In this document: positions 1-19,404 of the stretch, one piece after another | Position numbering within the stretch: position 1 is the stretch's first letter | How the letters are laid out: the number at the start of each line of letters is the position of its first letter | Source: Spirodela intermedia | Taxonomy: Eukaryota > Streptophyta > Magnoliopsida > Alismatales > Araceae | NCBI GenBank assembly: GCA_902729315.2 | Contig: LR746272.1 | Coordinates: forward strand, 12,022,327 to 12,086,326 | DNA length: 64,000 bases | Reading direction: 5' to 3' | Notes under the pieces: generated by a model | The model's database searches: none | What the model was told of the DNA's origin: nothing | Seen by the model: the letters and a program-made list of their open reading frames with translations, nothing else | Position numbers and translations under genes: made by a program

Positions 1-128
1 CTGCTATTCTTTTTAAATCAAAACTGCTTTTGGAAGTTATTTTTTGAAATTTTCTCTCCTGTTTTTTGGCCTTTGGGATAGTGCTCATTGAGATTCCATT
101 CTCTATTATTTCAATGTCTGTACTGCAG

Positions 129-5583
<5,455 letters not shown>

Positions 5584-7210
5584 GAGATCCTCATGAACTG
5601 TGGCGCCGCTATAGGGAAAACCTGATCGTTTTCTTGTCAGGTTCACCCCTATCCTATGATCTCGGCAACATTATGAATTGGGCTTTTCGTATGTATTTAT
5701 GGTTGTAGAACAGGGAAGGAGAGGAGCCGGAGGTTTGTGTTTTGGTGGTGGGTGAACGGACTTTGGAACCATAATTCTTTGAATTATGAAAACCAGGTCT
5801 GGTTTGAGTTTCTTTACTGGTTTATTTTTTAAAATAAAATGAGAGAGAAAAAATTCAGAGTCAAGTTAATGGGCCGGTTTGGGTCAGGGAAAATGAGTTT
5901 CAGGTCAGCCCATGACGAGCACAATTTTTGGGCCCAATCAGAGACTTATGTGGAGCTCGAGCGAGTCAATGATTGGCGAACCGGAGATCCATCTGCAACC
6001 GTGGCAATGTTACCTGAATGGTACTTGTTTCCTGTATTGGGTGTTCTTTTAATGGTTTCAATACCAGCGGGATTATTAAACGTACCTTTTTTGGGAAAAT
6101 GTGAATAAATCCCTAAAATCCATCTCGTAGGCCAGCAGCTACATCAGCCTTTCTGATCGGTCTTGTAGTAACATTATCCAATGATAAATCTCTTACTTCG
6201 GATCCTTTTTAAATTGATTTATATTAAAAAAATTAATTCAACCTGTCAAACAATCCGCGGAGGTGCTTAAGATTGAAACAAGAATAAATGGGCTTTTCAT
6301 TTATAGTTCAGATAATATATGGGCCTACCTTCTAACAAAAAATGGGCCAGGGCGGGTCAGCAGTTTTGGATAAGATTAAACTTCTGCATTTTTTCCCTTA
6401 GCCTGTGTTGAAAATATATTTATGCAATCTTATATACACCCATTTTAAGGGCATATTCTGATTTATATACATTTGAATAATTATAATCATATATATATAT
6501 ATATATATTTTTTTTTTTTTCCCTTCCATTCGAATCCGGGTTCTTCCCATGAACCAGTCAACCTAATCTGGGTTGGACATTAATCCCATCTTCATTTCAC
6601 TAACGAAATCCAAGCAGATTTCTTCAGAATTTTTCTTCTCTATCTGCATTGCAAACATGTTCCTGCAACCTTCCGCAGGTTTGTAAGCTCAACGATGAGA
6701 AAAAAAAATGTACCCATCATGAAGATCCAGCCCTTGTTGCATTCCCTTCTTCACGGTGAACAAAGGATTCTAGTATGCGTTGACTCATGAATATTGCCAG
6801 CTCAAGATGAGCTGAGCTGGTGAACTAGTTGAATGGATTGGTTGAGCGAAATAAATGATTCAAGATGAACCAGTACAAGCAACCTCATGTTCATATAATT
6901 CTAAAATCGGATGCCTGTGCAAGCACATCAAATAAATTGAGAAAAAACTTAGCTGTACAAGATCTACACATTGGGGAGTGCAGTTTGATAAATATAATCT
7001 ACAAGGCCGGTATGACTCTTAGACCATGGGACTGAAGAAACCCACCTGGGAATTCCAGGTTAAGGAGCAGGCATTCTAGCAACTGCCCAAAAAGGAGTGT
7101 TTTTTTCCTGTTAGGATCTACTATTCTAGCCTGAGATATGAGGAGAATTCACGAAGGAAAAAAATCAAAAGTAAGAACAGTCAGCGTCACCAACCTTGGT
7201 TTGCTCATTG
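5584..7210. other. Convergent intergenic region, NDR kinase to IYO
   Basis: This 1.6-kb spacer lies between two genes that end facing each other, so it should hold both 3' UTRs. It contains the plastid petD relic described separately, several GGGCC/GGGCT words near 5870-6360, an AT dinucleotide run at about 6490-6508 followed by a T run, and otherwise AT-rich sequence. No additional gene is supported. Confidence 0.7.
5984..6214 (+). pseudogene. petD: NUPT: degenerate fragment of plastid petD (cytochrome b6f subunit IV)
   Basis: Translation gives LPEWYLFPV followed at once by [14 protein letters not shown] and VPFLG, which is the C-terminal half of plastid-encoded cytochrome b6/f subunit IV. 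After a frame break the DNA continues to match petD through the region encoding the NKFQNPFRRP-like stretch and the end of the gene (gataaatctcttact…tttttaaattgattt). Relative to the usual plastid gene, about 11 codons are missing between FPV and LGVLL, a frameshift follows NVPFLG, and further bases are lost near the 3' end. A plant nuclear insertion of plastid DNA is the simple explanation. It has no transit peptide or complete frame, so it is almost surely non-functional. Boundaries are approximate. Confidence 0.85.
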
Positions 7211-10200
7211 TCAGGGAAGTTTCAGCTTGCCCAGTTCACAAAGAAGGGAGGAATTCCCCTCGCAAGCTGCGGACAGTATGTCAAACCTCCTGATGGACTC
7301 CGATTCCTGAAGAGGTGTGACTTCACTGTCGTGGCCACATTGGAGCTTGGGCCTTTCATATCGGATGAGACAGAGAAGCATTTTCTGAGAGAAGCGGGAG
7401 CAAAGAGATGTCAGCCGGCGTCGTCTGTGTAAGAAAATCATTGAATCTACTAAAAGCTTTCGCAGAGATTTGCCTGGTTTACCTTTAGCTGCGGTTTACG
7501 TGAATAACCACGCAGGAGGGACTTCACCAATTTATTCCGAAAGGGTACTTTGTCTGAGCTGCCATTGAAGATGAACCAGGACAGGTGATGCATAGGAAGC
7601 GCGAAAGTGATAGATCCCCGAGCTGCAGCCCTGTCTAGAGGCTCAGAAACCCAAGTTTTGGCGTAAGCTTCTAAAATCCCTTCATTATCCTGCACAACCA
7701 CAGCACATTCAATGCCAGAACAGCTATAAACAGCGTTCTGCCAGAACAGGCAGGCGAATCGGGCTCATGGCTCTCCTCGTTTAATGCCAAAATGCCCAAA
7801 ATAACCAAAATGCATGGAAGAGAGCTAAAATGCCCCAAAATAAAAAATGGGTTGTCAACCAAGAACCCAGATGAGATATTGACAACGACGTTTGGGTCTG
7901 AAATCCAACTAAGAGAAACCTTTGTGAACTAACAGTTATTGAAATCTCACGTGCCCACACCGGCATATTCATTGAAGTTTGCTGCTCTTTAATTCTGATG
8001 TTTTACATGTAACCAAAATCAAAGCATAGAAACAGAAGGAATTTGCTCAGGATGTTTCAAGTAATTTTTCTGAGATGGAAAATTTTTCTTGCCATCGTAT
8101 AGGTTTGTTTCGAGAAATTACAAACGCCCTTTTGGTGTTATGCGGCTAAAAGACAGTCACGACTACAATCTGAAGAGTATATGCCATAATTGGAGCACAA
8201 TGCAGATGAAAAACCATTGAAGTCGAGAATTAATAAAGTCGAATATCACATGTTACCTAGATGGTTGATCTAAAAGAAAGCATGATTGACTCGGAGAAAA
8301 GAAAAACCCGAGATGTTACGAAAAGTGGTAAACTATAACACATTTTGAGAAATATCTGTAAGGCATTGGTACATTAAAAAAAGATAACCATCACCTCAAC
8401 AGGTTCTAGATATCCCTCAGCTTCACCAAAACATTTATCCAGTGGTGGCAAGAGTTCAAGGACATGACTGTTTACAAGTGAATTCCATGCAGCAAGCCTG
8501 ACAGCAACCTCAACTGAGCGATGCAAATAAAGTGCTATTTGCCTGCCATAAAGTACGTTGCCATACGATACAGCCCCAAACTGCTCAATCAAGGTCTCAA
8601 TAAATGTTGCATAGCTCTCATGAACTTGAGTTTGGAAGTTGAGAAATTCTGGTTCATGATTTTTCCCTGCTTCCAACAGCGAGGGGCACTCTGAGGAACT
8701 TTCTGCATTATGATTCCTTGCTTGGGTTGATCTTCCATTTTGAAGCCTCAACTGGTCAATTTTCTGCCCATAAAATTCTTGCAAGCATTCATAATTATCT
8801 CTGCTTTTGGCATCTTCAAGAACATCCGCTGTTTCCATTCTTACAAGCAGTACCATAGACAAGGCATGCAATTTCCAAATTAAAGGTACAGCCTGCACGG
8901 GGAAATCAGAATCCATCGAGTCTGCAAGGTAGGACAGTGCTTCCAGACCGAGGAGGAAAAGAAGCCCACTTTTTGCAACATCAAGACAATCACCTGAAGA
9001 ACGGATGTCACTCGTCTTTCTATAAGAGGAACTGGGGTTATTGGCATCTCCACCGGTCATGACGCATGAAAGTGGGCTCAGAAACCAATGCGCAGGGAGT
9101 GGAAGCCTCTGATACGCCCACTCTACCTGCAAAGAACAAGCATCTGGATATTTGCTTCCAACTTCTGATGTTTCCATGTCTTCAGGTATGGTTCCCAGAG
9201 CATCATGCTTTTCAGATGACTTACCTTTGGTACTGCTGTCATCTCTTTTGCTAGAGGATTTACTCTTAAAGCTTAGCCAGAAACTTCTGAAATGCGAACT
9301 TAGCATATTGCTAAAATATCGGTAATCTTCATAGCAATATTGCCACCGAAATGATTTCAGACCTCTGTTAACGTGAATGAAATGATCAATACAGAAACCC
9401 AGAAACTCTAGGACTGGAGCTTGAAGCAAAACATCTAATGCCTTCTCCAATATAATTCTATCTCTTGGTCCTGAAATCAAACAAACACCAAGTATAGCAT
9501 TAATTCTCGGAAGAGCAAAGGCCATTTCAGAGGAGCCATCAGTTACTGGACTCGTCACTCCAAGAAGGGTCGGATCTTTGCCAGGAACAATCGGAATGGT
9601 TGTGAAAAGGCTCATGATAAGGTGTGCCTCAGCCTGTGCGAGCAAATACTTGGTAGACCAGAAGCCTCCGCCAGATGAACCCCAGCCAAGTCCAATCCCA
9701 GGGGCCGGCCCTCCTCTGCCTGACACTTCAGTTCTGAGCATATGCTGCCATCCCGAAGCAGCCAAGGTCATGAACAACGAAAGTACCCTAGAGAGTTCGG
9801 TAAGAGCCCCTTTGGATATGCCATCTTCAAGTACCTTATCATCTGTGCCTGAATAGTCTTCTTGTAATGACTGACCGGAAAGTGAAAAAACCTTGGAACT
9901 CTGAATGCATTTGTCAACTGAGTTAACCAGTCGGACTAATCCATGAAGGCAGCTTACAGAAGAAAACGATGTTTCTAACGCGTTATGGGTTCTCAACTGG
10001 CAGAGCACGCTAACAAGTGACATATTTCCGCCTGGCACTCCTTTGTCTACTCTGCCATTTGGATGGGCAAAGTCGAAAATTCCATTTTTCACAATTTCAA
10101 GGCCCACTTTAGGGATGAAGAAAGGCAACCATGGCAAGACAGCAGCAGTACCTTCTTCATGACCTAAGCTATCCTTTGGGATGACTTTGTCAAATATACT

Positions 10201-13200
10201 TGAAAGCATGTGCATTATAGCTGAAATAACCCATAGGATGCAGTTTGCAGCTGAATTGCTCTCATTACTAACACTGTTCTCTTCCCTGGGTAGAATAAAT
10301 GGCATGAGAGAGCTGGTTTTCAAGGATAGCCACTTTGTAGCCAATTCAACCATCGGAACCACTCGACTCCACGACCAAGATTCCATGTCATTAGGAAATT
10401 CAGAAACCTCTCTCTCCAATTGCACCTCTGAATGAAGCCTAGGCAGCCGATGAGAAAGTGCCTCCAAGACATGGTACGCTTCCCGTGTAACCAGGGCAAA
10501 CTCCTCAAGGACGTTTTCCCCAACCAGTCTGTCTAGTGTGGGCAGGTTCAACCATGTGCACATCACCGGGAAAAAATCGTCAAAGTAAGAGGCACAATAG
10601 CCATGACGTATACAGACCTTCCAAAAACGTAGTTGTTCAACCATTAAGCAGGAAGTGAGGTTACGGTGTTCTTTTCCAGATTTAATCCATTGATCAAGGG
10701 AAATTGGACCTCTGTACATATGCCACATCATGTCTCGGAAGAATCCACACCTCACAAACTCTGAACAGTGTTGCCGGTCAGATTGAGACAAGACCTGCAT
10801 GTGAAAAACAATCCCCTCAAGACTATTCCATACATAATCAATGAAAATTGAAACATATAAAGGTACCGCAAGGACTATTCATCACTACGTACGTCAAAAT
10901 GACACCAAACTTGAAAATCCGCATGGAAAACATCCTTGACATTCAGAACTCACATAGCTACAATTAATTTGCCATAAACTACATCACAAAATAAGGCTAG
11001 ATTTTCCATTTTGGCAAAGTACTCGGTGTACTCAACATGATTGAAAGAAAAAAAATAATTCAAATTTACTATTATGCATTGTGCTATACATCTGTACAGT
11101 TTGGCAGATTTGTGAGGGCACGGTACTCCTAAACGACACATAATAGTCCCAATGCGGTCTCTTTGCTCAAGAATGATATCATAAATTTTGAATGGAGGGC
11201 AGCTGACATCAGACAAGATATCATTTCACGGCTACAAACTTGACTGAAGATGGTTCTGACTATACTGCTGTAGGGAGCAAAATGCAAGCTCATGAGGAAT
11301 ATGAACTATATGTCTGACTACACGAGGGCAACAGAAAATATCATACCAACGAAGTAGAAATAAGAATATCAATACATGATAGTCGAATGGAGGGCAGCTA
11401 ACATTGGACAACATACCCCTGCATCCGCACGAACTTTATTAAAGCTTGCAACGGGAAGGAAAGCAAAAAGTAGTTCTGACGTTACTGGTTTAGGAAGTGT
11501 GATCCAATGCACCTTTGGAACTATGAAATCTATTCCAGGCTTTATCCCAACAAATATGCACTTGCACAAAAAAGAAACCAGGAAAAAGTTGCCAAAAAAT
11601 GCACATATCCATATCCTTGTCAAGGAAATAAATTGAGCCAATTTTCCGAAATAAATGGCATTAAATTGCGACTTCCAGTAATAAAGAGAGGTAGCTTAAG
11701 TCCTAAAAATAGTTGACATCAACATTACCCAAGGAATGTTACACGGAGGGTTGATGAGAGTCCTTAACATAAACAGGCACATTCGAGGACCCAAAATATT
11801 AATGCAACCTCCTCAGAACAATATTATAAACGAGAAAGGCTAATGAAAACAGGATAAATATGTTCTGACAATTACCCTTAGAAGGACAACTGATTTTATC
11901 ATTGAAGGGTGAACGTCGACCGCAAGATGCTTAGTGAACCGGTGGACAACAGTTTCAATCAGCCTTGGACATTTTATAATAGCTGTTGCACATGATGGAG
12001 AATGTCTGGCCAATGCAACAAGGATAGAGACAAGGCATTCATCCAGAGTAGGAAGGGGGTCCACCTGAACGAATAAAAATATGAGTGAATAACATAACAT
12101 CTTAATGAGCAAAAAAAATCAAAGAAATGAAAGGCCACATAAACCAACCAAAACAAGGTCATCATTATTCTGTTATTCATGAAAGGCAAACTACAACCAG
12201 TGACATAAGCAAGAACTATCCAAATCTTAGGAACTGGCGTGAAGAGGTCAGAAGCTATTATCTTGACAAATGATTCAGATACATTGATGGTGTGCATTGA
12301 CTTTCATTTTCCATGAGTTTCTGCTACTGTATAGTCAATATGGAACTATCTTATCACCAAAATCTAAAGTTTATGGTGTCAATATTAAGTGTCTTACTAT
12401 TAAAATTAAAAACATCTTGGATTTGGCCATATCGGTTATACCCTCACTATTTAATTCATTAGCAGGTCATCCTTTAATTTTAACATATGAATAACATTTT
12501 ACATAAAATGCAAAGTATTTCGTCAATTCGAAAATTACATATCTAGATCATACAACTGCGATCAGACTATGAGTATAAAGCAGAAAAATCGATATGACAT
12601 CCATTGAATGAATATGTTTTACATAAAAAATGAAACCCACTGTTGTCAGTTTAATTATGCGCAAAACAACCCGGAACATAATCCAGTCTCTTTCTCATAA
12701 CTATGTCAACACTTTGACACTGATGTCTGTTGAATTGATCATAGGTCAGCCTTTACATGTATTTCATTTTCATCTACCAAATCCAATAACAATTACCGAA
12801 TCATGATTTTTTTTTCTTCCCAGTGTTGTCACAATGACCATGGTAAAACCTAAGTGTACATATAGACGCAGAATTTTGCAATAAAATTAAAAATAAAGCT
12901 AGTTCATATGTCAGCATGATCATAGTTTAACTACGTTTTTTTAGAACACAGTAATCATAGAAGCAGCTTCAGAATCAATAACCTACACATGCATTGGCAT
13001 GAAATTCAATAACACTAAGAATACAGCAGAAATGAGAAATTAAAAAGAGACAGCCATAGATAAAGACGTACTAATTTGTCACACGATAAACATTATACAA
13101 AAGTATCCCAGTAAGTCGGGGATAAAAGCACTTAAAAATAAACCTCTAGCAGTTTCCGTTGCAAAACTTCATTTGATGGAATTTTCCGGATGGCAAAAAT

Positions 13201-16200
13201 GAACCCAGTCATAGTATGCAGAGGAAGAAACAGAAAAAAATATATGTAAAAACGTCTAAGCAGCAATTTAAAATACAAAGATCATGCAGGTGAAGAAACA
13301 TTACAAAAATATACGTGCATTCAATGCATTTTGAGCAACTAATGCATTTACGAAGGCATGCATATCATAATACAGCTGTAACTATAAAAAACGACCACTA
13401 GCCAAAGCATGGTCTAAAATTTCGAACATTAAATCTAAAACATGATCTTATCCAGGTCCATGACCATTGAATAGTAAATAAACCACATTTTCATTGTTCA
13501 GAAGGCAACTGAAAGAAGAGATAACAGTAGAACTTGGAGCATGCGTCAGAAAAGAGGAAAAACATATATTTATAAAAAATCATTGAGTTTTATCGAATTG
13601 AATTGCCTACCTCTAAAAGATAGCATATTCTTGGGAGTATACCCATCCTTACTAGACCACCAGCTATATCTTGTCCAGCCAGAACAACATCATCCTGGAT
13701 TGTACGTCTTTCTTCATCATCAGCATCCTCATACTGATCGTTGAAAGGGAGGATATTTGAAGGTTTTGAGCTGTACTTCCAAAATCCACCATGAAGATAA
13801 CCAAAATTGATATCTGGCCGACTACGAAATATAGGTGCAGTGTAAACATCTATCTCATAGACACATAATTTCTGAAAATGGAGGTACAAATCAGCTCCAA
13901 TCATTTTCATAACATACTTTATGCATAAATGTTGTAAAAAAGGGAGAGCAAGAGGGAAGCATGACTCTACCTCTGAAAGATTGAAGTAGAACTCATTCAC
14001 ATCAAAGCTCAGAATGGATTGAAAAACCTTTGCAGAAGCCAGAATGACAGAATTATGGTTGTCATCCAAAGAGATCCTGTCAATGGAGTCCAAAAAAGTC
14101 AAAACCACAAACTCTAGGGCGGAAAATGAAATATACACTGTAATTGAACATTATCATTCAGTACAATTATAGATTTAATTAGTTCATTAAAGATATTGAA
14201 TAAGAACGCTGAAATCATGAAAGTGCACAACTAAAATGCTTTGATCAAAGGATTTATTTATTTGGCCCCTGGAAACATGGGGATTCTGTACTATTGCACT
14301 GAACCACTAAAGATATCAAACAAAGTACAAAATTAAAAATACATCAAAGAGGCGAAAGTGAAGAAAAGGCAACCCCTTAACTGCATGTCAGCATGCCTCA
14401 TTTATCACTATGCATTTTCTCCAGAATGCACCTCAAACAAGCCCCTGACCATAGCAAAGATATGTGGCATTAAAAAAATGTCACATGAGGTATGAGCCAC
14501 TTTTCCCTTGTCAAATGTGTCACCTAATCACTATTAAGTAAATAAATCGTTTGATAGTGCACTTTGAAATTCTGATGATTTAAAAGAATCCAAAATGTGA
14601 AAGATGCCAAAATCCAATCAAATGACAACAATGCAAAGTCATGAATGTTTTCCCAAAAGTGGGACCTAAACGCAACTCTTTGGTATATGCATATCACATT
14701 CTGACTTTCAGGATCATGTCAGCAAGGTGGGGTCCAAATGAAGGGAGGAGAAAAAGAGAAGAGGGAGAGAGGGAGAGAGAGAGAGAGAGAGAGAGAGAAT
14801 AGGAAGGAAGAGGGCCAAGTCTAAGTGGCAGTATCTGGTACTCCGCTGCTAAAATGTGGGTAGAGTATAATAGACTTTTCATCCCATACTTCCTTCTTTC
14901 TATGCACGAGTTTTTTAAAATATTTCTTCCTTCCACAAAACTTCCCATTTCCTCCACCGTCTGCAGAAACAGGACAGTAACACAGGCTGGTCACACCTAA
15001 TCCTATGTAGATTAGGATTGGATAACCCTAATCTGGAAGACAAGGGCTGATGTAGATGCAAAAAGTATTCAACAAAGAAGTGATGCTTTTATAACCCGTA
15101 AGAGGATATTTGTTCACGTCCCTAACTTAAAGTAAAAGCTGGCGAAAGATCTGAATTCCTTTTACACAAGTCACTGTAATGCAAAAGTAAATGGCATGGA
15201 ATAGCCAAAATCAGACAAGCTGGTTGAACTCAACTGACTATGGTTGACCTTGTTTGATAAATCAATAGACTCAATCTTAATACTCTCATTTTTTAAACTA
15301 TAAAAGGGTCAGGCACAAACTCCCCATCCAGGTTTTTCTTTGGGAAAGTTCCCATGCGAGTTATCCATCTAAATCGAATCAGTTAATTCCACATAAACGG
15401 TTCATTTGCCCTCCCCCGCTCTTTCCCAATATCTGATCACAAGCCAATGTCAACCCTTCTCTCTTTCTGTCACAATTTTATGAGAAAGGAGATAAAAATA
15501 AATTCGAAAAATGAAGAGAGAAAATTGTGGTGAGGAAATCTAAATATGGTTTCATTTTTTAACTTAAATTTTACACGGAATTAGCGTGCCTTTTGGGGAG
15601 AAAAAAAGGTTTATAATGCAATGTGTCGATAGTCCACTAACCAACAAACAAAGATCTATTATATTCTAGCCATATCTTTTGTCACATTAGAATATGCATC
15701 ACAAGCATATGAGATAATTCGTGCAACTACTCTGTTCTTCCCAGAGTTACCAGCCGGTCTCAATTTCAAAGGAGTACAACACCAAATAACTGGCAGCTGT
15801 TAAATAAATAAAAATAAACTGTTCTGTATTCACCTTAATGATAAAGCAATCTCCGGTTCAGGACCGAGGACATATGCCCAAATTGCCTGCCAATCAACAG
15901 CTTCATGAGAACAGTTTGCATTTGAGAGGTTAGAATCGGCCTCTTTCTGTTGCAAGTGGTGCAGACACTTATGAAGGACAGAAGCGAGGAGTTGCAAAGC
16001 AAAGCAACGTTGACTGGGGATCTGAAACACAAACACAAAATCGAACTGTTCAGAGAATAGCATATTCCTTATATTCTTTCTCTGTTTTCTTTACTTCCCT
16101 TTTTGCCTTTCTTCAGGTTATTGAACCTGCGTGTTTGCTATTTATACATATGCGTTTGTGTGGGTGTGCGCACGCATGTGTGAGTGTGTATATGTATATA

Positions 16201-19200
16201 CCAATTTCACATGTGGAGCACGCTCTGCAATTATCCCCACTCTCTCTAATTCATAATATGGTTGTTGAATCTCAGAACTGTAGATGCATGGATGATAGCA
16301 GATCACAGGAATCCATCAATATCACAATTCTGTTCAGTCAAGAGTGGAGTAAAAACAACAAGTTTGTCACATTGGCATTTTTGGAGATTCTAGAAATACT
16401 GAAGCCTGAACCTTGAAAACGGATATTCACATTGGCATTTTTGGAGATTCTAGAAATACTGAAGCGCCTGAATCTTGAAAACGGATATTTACATCTTTAA
16501 TTTTGAATTAAAAAACAGTAACCTAAAAATAAAAGAATCAGGTAAAGTGTTGGATAAGTACAAAGACATGAGATCAAAACTGTTTGAGTGACAGAAAAAC
16601 TCAGCATCTTGTCTGAGTTCATTTCACACATTTCGTCTTAAAGTTAGTCAAGAATAATTTTTTGAAAACAAGTAGCCAAGGTAGTTGGTGGTAGATGCTG
16701 AGTGCTGCAATGGCCACATAACAGTATAAATAGTTGAATGTTCACAACTATCCATAAGTCATTATAAAAGTACAAAATTTCTCTTAAGTAGAGCCAATTT
16801 GGTTGATTGGAGTGCACAAAACAAAAAAGTGGTAAAAGGGTCTTAGTGATGACACATCGTCTGTCCTTCCAGAGCTTTGCAGACGATACCTTTCACAAAT
16901 CTGCATCTTGCCTTTTTACTTCATTGTATAATGACAACCTAGCCCAGAAGCATGGGTCCATATTTTTGGATCATTTGAGCCTTAAAACTCTACATTAAAT
17001 TTTATATCAATAACCACTTTAGAATATTAGTGTTGTGTTGACCACAAAAACCCAACACTACAATAAAGTATATTATTCTGACACAGTTCCATCCAGACTC
17101 AAAAGAAAAAACATAAAGAACCAACATTGCCCCAGAATTACCCAGACGTCCCATCTATAGTGTAATTATAAATTTATGAAATGGAATTTTAAATTAAAAA
17201 GGGCCAATGAAAAAAATAAACAAACTTACAATGCTTCTAGTCAGTGCTATGGCTTCCTTAATTGTGTATCCTGCAGCACCAGGATCACCTTCAGTTCTCA
17301 GGAAGTCACGCTCAGCAACATTCTCTGGATTATATTGACTGAAGCTGGTATTGAGACCTACACATAAATGAAAACAATCAGCCAGTTTTTCACTTCAAAC
17401 TTTTCAAATATCTATATAACACATCCAGATCAAAGAAAATGCAACCGTACAGTCTGAATAAGATTCCCTGTGCTGGAAAACATTTGAAAGAGTATATATT
17501 TAAATACATTAACAACCACACAATCTGGTTGAGAGAATCATCAATGGTGACAAGATTTCCTCATAACGAATGGTGTCCTGTGATTAACAGGACGTTGTAA
17601 ATACATTCAATCATTAGAACTACCACGGAAACAACCAAAAAGTCCAGAAAAAATGCATTTTTCACATTTAGCTTTTTGATTGAGAGGAAAAGAGATCATA
17701 ATGACTGTTGAAATTCGTAAGCAAAAATGTTGAGATAACAGGATACTAGGATTGTAGTCAGCTCACAAGTAACCCACAGATAATAAGAAGAAAACGGGTA
17801 ACAGGATTTAGAGATTATCAACATACACAAATGTTGCCCTGGCTGAAAAGGAAATCCAAACTCTACTGTGGAAAGAGGACCGAAGGTAGATCAAATTTTG
17901 AGGGAAGAGATAACAACTATTGGAAAACAATTCCAGATTGAGAGTTCGGAAGAAGTATTAACCATGTATTTTTAAGTCACCGGAGCTGGAGGCATTAAAA
18001 AATAACTGTTGATTTTTAACTATTCTTTGAAACTTCTTTTGATCAAGGAACCTTGCCCAACGCTCTACCTGTATGAATTAAAGAAGCATAGCCTCAACTT
18101 CCTCTTTTGGAAAAAGATGATGATTGTGTAGCTTACCATTTTTTAGCTCCATGGGGATGCCATCGTTGATGACATTACCATCCAATCTGAACCTTAAAAG
18201 CCTCACCTTCTCCACTCTTTGGCACCACGACTTCCATGATCCGCTATCACCCACACCAGATGGCGCCCATTCATTGTTAATATCTGAAGATTCCATCTTT
18301 TCGGAACTCGTGGTAGTTTCGGACTGTCTATTTGCTGCATCCTGAGGAATCTCTGAGCGTTCAGGCTTGGCAGCTTCTTCCTGGTAAGAACTCTTGGCAC
18401 GTTCAACCAGGTTAGCCCCGTTCAAACTAGTTTTCCCCTTCTCCTCAGCAGGCGTAGCTCTCATATTCCTTCTTTTGTCTTGACCCCTCTTCCTCAGCAT
18501 GGCTAATATAGTTGGATCCATTTTCCCCATTATCTCCGCCTGACTATCAGCAATCTCCTGGGGGGACATCTGGGCCAAACGAATTAAATTCTCCGCATTG
18601 ATATCCTCCATCATAGAGAATTTTCCTCGGTGTTGGACCGTAGAATCCAAAGACTCGTAGTCAACATCCATGGAAGTTGGCTGACGTACAGATTGATATT
18701 CTATCTCCCCCTGTTTTCTCGTACGTCTATCTCTGGTGTCTACCCTAGAGATAGACGTATCTGCGACAGGTGAAAATATACTATCTGTCTCCTTCCGCTT
18801 CAAACCCAACTCAGCTGCTGCTGCTGGTGCTTCTATAGCATCTCCCATTTCTTTGTCAACAGGTTTCAATACGACGGCTGATTCGTGCTTCTGTTTCACC
18901 TTGCTTGAAAAGGTAGAATGCTTCCCGTCGAGCAACTCCCTCCAGCGGCTGAAATCTAGGCCCTTCTTCTCTATCTTCTTCATCGGCCGAACAAGTGGAG
19001 CGGCCAACCCGTAGTCCACGATATCCTTATCCTCCTCTGCGTCATCCTCCTCCGCGCCCCTTGTTGTGGCCACCGGGGTCCAATGCTATGTGAGAAAATA
19101 GAACGTCGAAGAGTCAGAAATCAATAGAGGAGCACACTGCGAGAAGGACGTTACAGAGAGGTAAGAGAAGGGGGCGGGGGAGAAGATCGAGGGTTCCAAC

Positions 19201-19404
19201 CGGGCCATGCGAGCGGTGGCGCGCGACGGGGAAAGGGAGGACAGTAAGACGGGGAGAGGAGGCGGGGGCGCCAGACAGGGCGGACGAAGAGAATCCCTTC
19301 TCGACGATGCGGCCCACTAGCAAGGAGCTGTGATGCTGTTCTCCCAGCATCTTCGACCGGGGCCTCCGAGAAGCCGAACTCCCCGTGGTTCCCTCCGCCT
19401 CCAT
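7211..19404 (-). CDS. IYO: MINIYO (IYO), plant RPAP1 homologue
   Basis: Homologue of RNA polymerase II-associated protein 1; in Arabidopsis MINIYO links Pol II elongation and nuclear import to the start of cell differentiation. Ten exons: 19404-19201, 19085-18137, 17357-17230, 16021-15834, 14076-13971, 13871-13611, 12064-11876, 10794-8395, 7689-7483 and 7384-7211. Phases close and give 1601 aa, close to family size. Exon 1 supplies the conserved LVGRIVEKGFSS and PVARHRSHGP motifs. Residues about 228-275 form the RPAP1 N-terminal box (SPQEIADSQAEIMGKMDP). Residues about 362-420 form the RPAP1 C-terminal box, ending in AERDFLRTEGDPGAAGY. The 2.4-kb exon 8 carries a helical-repeat-like region, and the tail has EGILEAYAKTWVS and ACEGNSSLL. 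The last acceptor was chosen because only 7385/7386 keeps both frame and family similarity. Introns 3, 4, 6 and 7 exceed 1 kb and hold no recognised gene. Confidence 0.96.
14772..14798. repeat. GA microsatellite in IYO intron 4
   Basis: Uninterrupted (GA)n run of about 27 bp, preceded by imperfect GAGGGA units from about 14755, inside the 1.76-kb fourth intron of IYO. As read on the coding strand it is a CT run. Confidence 0.9.
16368..16488. repeat. 60-bp tandem duplication in IYO intron 3
   Basis: A segment beginning cacattggcatttttggag is present twice back to back (16368-16427 and 16428-16488). The copies are nearly identical; the second has a 2-bp GC insertion and one C/T difference. It lies wholly inside intron 3 of IYO, so the reading frame is unaffected. 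The high identity points to a recent local duplication. Confidence 0.9.

Noticed and set aside
6526-6540. T-loop-like ATTCGAATCCGGG
   Set aside because: No matching acceptor or anticodon arms; lies in pyrimidine-rich spacer.
7196-7432. + strand open frame of 78 codons
   Set aside because: It is antisense to the last IYO exon.
13140-13200. Candidate IYO exon reading IPSNEVLQRKLLE
   Set aside because: No suitable acceptor, and exons 6 and 7 join directly in phase to give the conserved LLE-VDPLPTLDE region.
18000-18066. Candidate extra IYO exon reading VERWARFLDQKKFQ
   Set aside because: Exon 2 ends in phase 1, which puts this segment out of frame and quickly hits a stop. Joining exon 2 directly to 17357 restores LNTSFSQYNPENVAERDF as in the family.
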